Assembly (NCBI GenBank): GCA_003453085.1
Contig: DMMK01000122.1
Span: forward strand, 1 to 11,045
Reading direction: 5' to 3'
Length of the DNA stretch: 11,045 nt
Source: Verrucomicrobiales bacterium
GTDB taxonomy: Bacteria > Verrucomicrobiota > Verrucomicrobiia > Verrucomicrobiales > Verrucomicrobiaceae
Below, piece after piece: positions 6,074-11,045 of the stretch. Numbering within the stretch: position 1 is the stretch's first letter; each line of letters begins with the position of its first letter. The translations under genes were made by a program, and so were the position numbers. A model generated the notes under the pieces. The model saw only the letters and a program-made list of their open reading frames with translations. It did no database searches and had not been told where the DNA came from.

Positions 6074-9000
6074 TCACGGCTCGACCAGGAAGAATCCGTG
6101 GAAGGGCAGGAGGAATCCACCCTCACCGAGATCAGCACCCGCTGCAGTTCCTTCACCCAGCCACAGGGAGCCAGTCGGCGAGAGGTGCAGATAGTAGCTG
6201 TCGTAGCCCGACTCCGAGCTGCCCGAGTCAGCTTTCCACAAACGAAGCCGGGTCGCCGATACAGGATCCGCAGCAGCCGTGAATCCAGCTTCAGGCAACA
6301 ATCCCAACTCCACAGGGGAAGCATCCAAAGCACGACGGCTGCCGATGAAGCGAGTCCCTGCGACAGGTTTCAAAGCCACATCAGACAAAGGCAACTGCCC
6401 TGCCAAGACGATGCTCACATCCTGCGTTCGCGTCTGCACCAGCAAGGCACCCCCGCTGTGCAGCATGAGATGCTGACCATCCTCACCCGTCCATCCCTCA
6501 GCTTGTGGCCAGGCTGGGACAAAATCATTCGCCGCCACATCATAATGCAAGACCCGGTCTGAGGTGCTTTCCGAAGTTCCCCCGATAAACACATCCACCG
6601 GCAGCAATTGATCCAGACGCCAGACTCGACGAAGAGCCACACGCGCCCCGGCGAGATCCGCAGGAACCGTCGAGGCAGCCATCACCACGCTGCCTTCAGC
6701 GGAGATCACTTCGAAGCGATGCCCCTCATGAGCACCATTCAAAACTTCCAGAACAACCGCTCCATCGAATGACAAATCAGAGGCTGCCGCCAAGCGCAGG
6801 CTTTGCCCGCCGTCCACCTGTAGGATGGTTCCGACATAAAGTTCAGGCTGCTCCAGCGGCATGGAGAAACTGCGCGTGCCTTTGGCAAAGGTCTCACGGC
6901 TGAACATCCACGCGGGTGTGGTCGCCACAGCTTCCGGCTGGCCATCCAAATTTGCATCTAGGGATACCTTCATGCGAACCATGCCTCGCGCGGCTCCGGC
7001 GAAGAGAGAGCCGTCCACCTGGACATAACGAAGAGTCTGACTGCCATCGCTGGCGAAGAGGCTTTGTGCTGCCACTGTCGCAGCACTCCAGGTTAGACCA
7101 TCGGTGCTCGTCTCCAGATTCAGCGTAATGTCACGGCGGCCTGTCGTTGGCAAGTTCACCACAGCATCCACCGCACCTGTGGCAGTCTGGGTTTCCAGCA
7201 CAAAACGTCCCGCTCCGCTGGCTCCGTTCCAAGGATCTGTCCCCAGGGCATACTCCAGCAGGTTGGGATAGAGATCGGCATCCGGATTGTCCAGGGCAAG
7301 GCTATCATCTCCCAAGGAATGCAGTGCCTGCCAGGAGGCAAACGTGACCGGGAGCACGCCTGTCTCGGGCAGTGGCCGCAGCAGTTCCTCTTCGGGTGGC
7401 GGCGCGGTCTCGCTCATGGCCAGATTGAAACCGGTGCAGTCAACGCACTCCAATCCCAGGTCATAAGTCAGGTCTGTGTTCACATCCAGACCTTCATCAT
7501 CCGCCACGCCCTCAGCGCCAGACTCGGCACCGCCTGAGGCGAGTTGGCCCGGCAAAATCGTAAACACCGCTGTGCTTGCCCCATTGACGATCGGCGTGTC
7601 ATTGTAGATCAGATCCTGCCCAGCATCATCGTCTCCAGCAGCCACACTGGTCATCGGCTTGGCCCACTGCAGGACACCGCCGTATTCAAACTGAACGGAA
7701 GCCAGGTGCAGGAAGTAGGAGCCCGGATTCAAATCCGTGATGAGATAACGACCGCCTTCATCCGAGATCGCTGCGCCCACGGCTTCATCTGTGTTCACAT
7801 TGGCCCCAGCCTTGAAGATCTGGACGAAAGCATACTCCACTCCCTCATTCGGATTCATCCGGCCATCGCCGTTGATGTCCATGAACACACGGTTCCCAAC
7901 GGCCAGAGGCGCCCACAGGCCAAAGTCCACAGTGAAGTTTGTATCAGCATCCGCATCACCATCGCTGGTGGATTCTGTTCCCGGTTGTAGGGCGATGACG
8001 GGGCTGAAAAGAGCCGTGCCCAGACCCCCCGGCTGGGAACCATCGTTGTTGCCATCCACATTGTTATCCGTCAGGGCAGGCGTGCCACTGCTGTGCGTGT
8101 GGCCTGCGGGCGGAGTCACCCGCACATAGTAGTTTCCTGGCGCCAGGTTGGCAAAGCTGTAGGCACCGTTGGCAGCCGTGATGAGGCTGGCTCCCACCTG
8201 GCTGTCCGCCGCACCGCCCGTGCCGCCGATGGCATTGTCCGTGCCCGTCGCAAACAACTGCACCGTGGCACCCGCGACACCATTTTCTCCGCTGTCCTGG
8301 ACACCATCATTGTCATTATCCAGCCAGACGCGATTGCCCAGAGACAGGCTGCCGGGCACATAAGTGAGAAGACGGGAGGCTGTGCAACCATTGGCATCGC
8401 GTGCCTGCACGGTGAAGCTGCTGCCCGTCTGGCCCGTCGGCACACCGGACAATATCCCTTCGGGACTCAGGCTGATCCCAGCGGGCAAAGAGCCTGACAA
8501 CAGCGACCACAGGTATGGGGCGGTGCCTGCACCCGCACTCAGCGTGACATTATAAGACGTGCCCTGATAACCAAAAGGCAGGCTGGTGGTATTGATCACA
8601 ACCGCCGGGCAAGCCGGTGTCAAAGAAAAGGCACGCGTGCCTGCACAGCCTCGCGAATCCACCGCCCGCACAATGAAAGCTGCCGAGGCATTGGAAACAG
8701 GAGTGCCAGTGATGTTGCCCCCGGTACTCATGCCCAGGCCCTGAGGCAACGCCCCTGAACTGATGGAGTAAGTGTACCCCGCCACGCCACCCGCAGCGAC
8801 GACACTCTGATTGTAAAAAGAACCCACGACAGGCGCAGGAAGCGACGAAGGCGTGATCGTCACCGCCGGACAAGAAGGCGTCACCGTGTAGCTCTGGGTG
8901 GCTAGGCAACCGTAGAGGTCCGTGGCCCTGATGGTGAAAGTCACGGAGCCAGCCTGGGTCACCGTGCCGCTAAGAACACCCGTGTCTGCGGCCAGATTCA

Positions 9001-11045
9001 AACCCTGGGGCAGGCTGCCACTGGCCACGGCGAAGCTATAACCTGCGCTGCCGCCAGATGCGGTGATCGTCTGGCTGTAAGGGCTGCCCACGGTAGGAAC
9101 AGGCAGCGATGTAGGCCCGATCACAATCGTCGGGCAGACAGGGGCCAGGACATACTCGCGGGTGACTGCGCAGCCGTTCGCATCTGTGGCTGACAAGGTG
9201 AATGTAGCAGACGCTGTGCTTGTGGCACGCCCTTGCAGCACACCACCTTCAGCAAGGACGAGGCCCGCAGGCAGTGCCCCCGCAGAGAGGCTGAATGCGT
9301 AAGGTGCAGTGCCGCCGGAAACCGTGATCGTTTGCGCATAAGTTGCACCGACCACAGGCACAGCCAAGCTCGTCGGACTCAGCGTCAGCGTCGGGCAATT
9401 GACCATCACAAGAGTGTCCTCCACCTCACCAATACCCGCAGCACCTGTGGCGCCCGGATTTTGCACATTGGTAAGCCTCACACGCACGCCGCGCAGACCA
9501 GGTTTGGCAGCGGCAGGCGTCGTGAAATTCAGGTTTCGGACCACACCGTTGGAGCCTGAAGCGATGAGAGTGTTCGTGGCGATCTGTTCCCCCGCATCGG
9601 CAAAGCTGCCGTTGCCGTTGAAGTCCACCCAGGCATTCAGGTAAGCGCTTGCGCCCAGATTGTTGGTCAGCATGGCCGTGACCGTGCCTGCCTGCCCTTG
9701 GTTCAGGCTGCCAGGGACAGTCACCCCGTCTTCATCGTCACTGCCCGTCGCATCATCGCCTGTGGCGGCCGAATTGCGGGTGGAAAAATATTCCGTATCC
9801 GCCAGGGCGCCCAGCCGGAGGTTGCTGCTCGCAATGCTGAAGGCATCCCCTGCTCCGTCCCAGTCGCCAAAGTCATTCACCGGCACCGCAATCGTGGTGG
9901 TGTAATCTTCCACCTCCCCATTGCCTGCACTGCCCGTTGCAGGAGCATTCAGCATGTCCGTCAGGCGGAAACGGAGCCCGATGGTGGATCCCGTAACTGC
10001 ATTGGCGGGCGCGTTCAGTGTCACGTTCCGGGTCGCGTTGGTCTGGCCGGTTGCAACGACCACATTGGTAGCCACCTGCTCTCCCGCATCGGCAAAACTC
10101 CCGTTATTATTGAAATCCATCCACACACTCAGATAGGCATTGGCACCGGACACGTTGCTCACCACCACAGGAATTGTCGAGGGTGCTCCTGCCATGAAAC
10201 CTGGCAGTGTCACAGCGTCTTCATCATCACCACCCGTGTTGTCATCCCCCGTCGCCGTGGCATTCAGGGTGGAGACAAACTCTGTGTCCGTCAGCAAACC
10301 AAGACGGATGGTTTCGCTCACTGTCGAATAGGCATCCGCTGTGCCGCTCCAGTCCCCAAAGTCTGAAGGTGGCACCGAGATGAGAACAACATAGTCTTCC
10401 ACCTCGCCAGTGCCTGCCACACCCGTGGCCCCCGGATTTTGCCCATCCGTGAGGCGAAATCGAACACCAAGGTTCACCGATGTGGAGGCCGAAGCCGGCA
10501 CGGTGAAACTGAGGTTTTGGGTGCCATCCGTAGTGCTGGTGGCCACCATCACATTGGTTGCGATTTGCTCCCCGGCATCCGTCAACACACCGTTGCCGTT
10601 GAAATCAATCCAAGCATTCAGATAGGCGGCTGACCCACGGTTGTTGGTTACTTTGACGGGGATGCTGGCAGGTGCTCCCACCATCAGGGATGGCATCGTC
10701 ACGCCATCTTCATCATCCACCCCATTGATGTCATCTCCATCGGCAGCCGCGTTTGTCACGGCGCTAAATTCAGTGTCTGTCTGTGCACCTAACCGCAAGT
10801 TTGCATTGCGAGTGCTTGCTGCAGACCCCAGCCCGGAGTGATCCCCAAAGTCCGTGGTGGGCACCAGAACATTCACCACATAGTCCTCCACCTCACCAAC
10901 CCCGCCCGCCGAACCCGTCACTCCAGGAGAGGCGGCTGAAGTCAGGCGGAACCGCAAACCTAGATTGCTTCCAGTCACCGCTGTTGCAGGCACCTGGAGA
11001 TTTAGGCTGAGGGTCACGCCGTTGCTGGCGGTGGCCACTGGACGG
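6074..11045 (-). CDS. Giant modular secreted/surface protein, N-terminus beyond the window
   Basis: The frame is open to the right edge and ends at TGA (6076-6074). About 1,656 residues are visible; numbering here counts from the GTG codon at 11038, which is internal. In order: one partial and three full GEVED modules (1-546); four putative-Ig (He_PIG-like) repeats (548-896) with paired cysteines; two SdrD B-like modules (about 898-1196) with EF-hand-like loops at 907-918 and 1054-1065; a linker with C-V-D-C (1198-1201), acidic/proline sequence and LPETG (1223-1227); NPDADLYPNLLEYALGTDP (1251-1269); and a C-terminal domain (about 1375-1654) ending G-F-F-L-V-E-P. The last resembles the family I recall as TIGR02597, unverified. 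No transmembrane helix, PEP-CTERM or other C-terminal anchor is seen. The signal peptide would be upstream. Probably an adhesin, stalk or other cell-surface structural protein; ligand unknown. It converges on apbE across a 28-nt gap with no visible terminator. Confidence 0.9.
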   Translation of the reverse strand, partial: RPVATASNGVTLSLNLQVPATAVTGSNLGLRFRLTSAASPGVTGSAGGVGEVEDYVVNVLVPTTDFGDHSGLGSAASTRNANLRLGAQTDTEFSAVTNAAADGDDINGVDDEDGVTMPSLMVGAPASIPVKVTNNRGSAAYLNAWIDFNGNGVLTDAGEQIATNVMVATSTTDGTQNLSFTVPASASTSVNLGVRFRLTDGQNPGATGVAGTGEVEDYVVLISVPPSDFGDWSGTADAYSTVSETIRLGLLTDTEFVSTLNATATGDDNTGGDDEDAVTLPGFMAGAPSTIPVVVSNVSGANAYLSVWMDFNNNGSFADAGEQVATNVVVATGQTNATRNVTLNAPANAVTGSTIGLRFRLTDMLNAPATGSAGNGEVEDYTTTIAVPVNDFGDWDGAGDAFSIASSNLRLGALADTEYFSTRNSAATGDDATGSDDEDGVTVPGSLNQGQAGTVTAMLTNNLGASAYLNAWVDFNGNGSFADAGEQIATNTLIASGSNGVVRNLNFTTPAAAKPGLRGVRVRLTNVQNPGATGAAGIGEVEDTLVMVNCPTLTLSPTSLAVPVVGATYAQTITVSGGTAPYAFSLSAGALPAGLVLAEGGVLQGRATSTASATFTLSATDANGCAVTREYVLAPVCPTIVIGPTSLPVPTVGSPYSQTITASGGSAGYSFAVASGSLPQGLNLAADTGVLSGTVTQAGSVTFTIRATDLYGCLATQSYTVTPSCPAVTITPSSLPAPVVGSFYNQSVVAAGGVAGYTYSISSGALPQGLGMSTGGNITGTPVSNASAAFIVRAVDSRGCAGTRAFSLTPACPAVVINTTSLPFGYQGTSYNVTLSAGAGTAPYLWSLLSGSLPAGISLSPEGILSGVPTGQTGSSFTVQARDANGCTASRLLTYVPGSLSLGNRVWLDNDNDGVQDSGENGVAGATVQLFATGTDNAIGGTGGAADSQVGASLITAANGAYSFANLAPGNYYVRVTPPAGHTHSSGTPALTDNNVDGNNDGSQPGGLGTALFSPVIALQPGTESTSDGDADADTNFTVDFGLWAPLAVGNRVFMDINGDGRMNPNEGVEYAFVQIFKAGANVNTDEAVGAAISDEGGRYLITDLNPGSYFLHLASVQFEYGGVLQWAKPMTSVAAGDDDAGQDLIYNDTPIVNGASTAVFTILPGQLASGGAESGAEGVADDEGLDVNTDLTYDLGLECVDCTGFNLAMSETAPPPEEELLRPLPETGVLPVTFASWQALHSLGDDSLALDNPDADLYPNLLEYALGTDPWNGASGAGRFVLETQTATGAVDAVVNLPTTGRRDITLNLETSTDGLTWSAATVAAQSLFASDGSQTLRYVQVDGSLFAGAARGMVRMKVSLDANLDGQPEAVATTPAWMFSRETFAKGTRSFSMPLEQPELYVGTILQVDGGQSLRLAAASDLSFDGAVVLEVLNGAHEGHRFEVISAEGSVVMAASTVPADLAGARVALRRVWRLDQLLPVDVFIGGTSESTSDRVLHYDVAANDFVPAWPQAEGWTGEDGQHLMLHSGGALLVQTRTQDVSIVLAGQLPLSDVALKPVAGTRFIGSRRALDASPVELGLLPEAGFTAAADPVSATRLRLWKADSGSSESGYDSYYLHLSPTGSLWLGEGTAAGADLGEGGFLLPFHGFFLVEP
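6077..6916 (-). other. C-terminal domain resembling a verrucomicrobial secreted-protein module
   Basis: Residues about 1375-1654 of the giant protein. The order of elements is F-S-M-P-L-E-Q-P with Y-V-G-T-I (1391-1405), a hydrophobic V-V-L-E-V-L-N-G-A-H-E-G-H-R-F-E-V segment (1428-1444), L-A-G-A-R-V-A-L-R-R-V-W-R-L-D-Q-L-L-P (1462-1480), two aromatic/glycine-rich stretches, and G-F-F-L-V-E-P at the end. From memory this resembles stand-alone verrucomicrobial proteins modelled as TIGR02597. I could not test that match. Confidence 0.5.
7451..7909 (-). repeat. SdrD B-like module 2
   Basis: Residues 1044-1196. L-A-V-G-N-R-V-F-M-D (1045-1054) leads into the loop DINGDGRMNPNE (1054-1065). E-G-G-R-Y-L-I-T-D-L-N-P-G-S-Y-F-L follows at 1094-1110, and L-T-Y-D-L-G-L closes it. 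It is more diverged from module 1 after the first calcium loop, and it carries a D-D-D-A-G-Q-D insertion near 1136-1142. Confidence 0.83.
7910..8347 (-). repeat. SdrD B-like module 1
   Basis: Residues 898-1043. It opens with L-S-L-G-N-R-V-W-L-D (898-907) and an EF-hand-like loop DNDNDGVQDSGE (907-918). Then come G-V-A-G-A-T-V-Q-L-F, A-N-G-A-Y-S-F-A-N-L-A-P-G-N-Y-Y-V-R-V (956-974), a second Asp/Asn-rich stretch (990-1000), and a closing V-D-F-G-L-W. These are characteristic of SdrD B-like/Cna-B-type prealbumin folds. Confidence 0.87.
8351..8611 (-). repeat. Putative-Ig (He_PIG-like) repeat 4
   Basis: Residues 810-896. It begins C-P-A-V-V-I-N-T-T-S-L, with G-S-L-P-A-G-I (849-855), G-I-L-S-G-V-P (861-867) and A-R-D-A-N-G-C (879-885). 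Cysteines at 810 and 885. No C-P-x-(V/I) motif follows; the chain passes to the first B-like module. Confidence 0.85.
8612..8872 (-). repeat. Putative-Ig (He_PIG-like) repeat 3
   Basis: Residues 723-809. It begins C-P-A-V-T-I-T-P-S-S-L, with G-A-L-P-Q-G-L (762-768), N-I-T-G-T-P (775-780) and A-V-D-S-R-G-C (792-798). Cysteines at 723 and 798. Confidence 0.85.
8873..9136 (-). repeat. Putative-Ig (He_PIG-like) repeat 2
   Basis: Residues 635-722. It begins C-P-T-I-V-I-G-P-T-S-L, with G-S-L-P-Q-G-L (674-680), G-V-L-S-G-T (687-692) and A-T-D-L-Y-G-C (705-711). Cysteines at 635 and 711. Confidence 0.85.
9137..9397 (-). repeat. Putative-Ig (He_PIG-like) repeat 1
   Basis: Residues 548-634. It begins C-P-T-L-T-L-S-P-T-S-L, with G-G-T-A-P-Y (575-580), G-A-L-P-A-G-L (587-593) and A-T-D-A-N-G-C (617-623). 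Cysteines at 548 and 623. Confidence 0.85.
9401..9874 (-). repeat. GEVED module, full copy 3 (last)
   Basis: Residues 389-546. It keeps D-F-G-D (389-392), D-D-E-D-G-V (434-439), D-F-N-G-N-G (472-477) and G-E-V-E-D (537-541). The usual Y after G-E-V-E-D is T here, and the middle strands are the most divergent of the set. It leads directly into the first Ig-like repeat. Confidence 0.87.
9875..10363 (-). repeat. GEVED module, full copy 2
   Basis: Residues 226-388, again 163 residues, with D-F-G-D at 226-229, D-D-E-D-A-V (271-276), D-F-N-N-N-G (308-313), D-A-G-E-Q (317-321) and G-E-V-E-D-Y (374-379). Confidence 0.88.
10364..10852 (-). repeat. GEVED module, full copy 1
   Basis: Residues 63-225, 163 residues (489 nt). 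Order of signatures: D-F-G-D (63-66), R-L-G (82-84), D-D-E-D-G-V (108-113), A-Y-L-N-A-W-I-D-F-N-G-N-G (138-150), D-A-G-E-Q-I-A-T-N (154-162), R-F-R-L-T (193-197) and G-E-V-E-D-Y (211-216). The D-x-N-x-N-G segment resembles a calcium loop. Confidence 0.88.
10853..11045 (-). repeat. GEVED module, partial copy
   Basis: Last part of a GEVED module cut by the window edge, residues 1-62 of the visible protein. It shows the L-G-L-R-F-R-L-T strand and G-E-V-E-D-Y at 48-53. It implies that further modules, and the true N-terminus, lie to the right. Confidence 0.85.

Noticed and set aside
7358..7372. LPETG as a working sortase sorting signal
   Set aside because: There is no following transmembrane segment or basic tail and more than 420 residues remain. 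Kept only as a curiosity.
9698..10366. 222-codon + strand frame, and several shorter ones, over the GEVED array
   Set aside because: These repeat because the coding strand repeats; they are mirror images of the modules.
8351..11045. CRISPR-like or DNA-level tandem repeat array
   Set aside because: The periodicity is at protein level with diverged DNA. There are no short identical direct repeats with unique spacers.

Overview
This window looks like chromosomal DNA from a member of the Verrucomicrobiota, probably near Prosthecobacter/Verrucomicrobium. That placement is an inference. It rests on the exported PSD1 (DUF1553) plus DUF1501 gene pair typical of Planctomycetes and Verrucomicrobia, the GEVED-type modular surface protein with an N-L-L-E-Y-A-L-G-T-D-P signature, high GC content, and the general lack of strong Shine-Dalgarno sequences. 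No rRNA, tRNA, CRISPR array, transposase, phage gene or defence gene was seen.

Layout. (1) Positions 1-1941, + strand: the 3' end of a DUF1549/DUF1553 (PSD1) gene, then a Tat-exported DUF1501 protein 37 nt downstream. A strong intrinsic terminator (1961-1996) closes this unit. (2) Positions 1995-2999, - strand: an RlmM-like FtsJ-fold 23S rRNA 2'-O-methyltransferase. It starts at GTG with a good ribosome binding site, and its stop codon lies in the T-run of the opposing terminator. (3) Positions 3000-3174: a 175-nt divergent intergenic region with a possible promoter for the next gene. (4) Positions 3175-3669, +: a small FHA-domain protein with a C-terminal membrane anchor. Two tandem hairpins follow it. 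(5) Positions 3792-5063, +: purA (adenylosuccinate synthetase), followed 13 nt later by an apbE-like exported FMN transferase gene (5077-6045). (6) Positions 6074-11045, -: the last ~1,656 residues of a giant secreted or surface protein whose N-terminus lies beyond the right edge. Gene 6 converges on apbE across 28 nt with no recognisable terminator.

The giant protein is the most unusual content. In N-to-C order it has GEVED modules (one partial and three full, boundary motifs exactly 163 residues apart), four putative-Ig (He_PIG-like) repeats of 87-88 residues each carrying a regularly spaced cysteine pair, two SdrD B-like modules with textbook EF-hand-like calcium loops, a proline/acidic linker containing an internal LPETG, a segment with the N-L-L-E-Y-A-L-G-T-D-P signature, and a ~280-residue C-terminal domain resembling one I associate with verrucomicrobial secreted proteins. 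It is probably a calcium-stabilised stalk or adhesin.

The genes do not form one pathway. They are housekeeping functions (purine synthesis, rRNA modification) mixed with export-linked functions (PSD1/DUF1501, ApbE, surface protein). I found no convincing new multi-gene system. The reportable novelty lies in the architecture of the giant protein, the tail-anchored FHA protein with a possible near-leaderless promoter, and the structured leader before purA.
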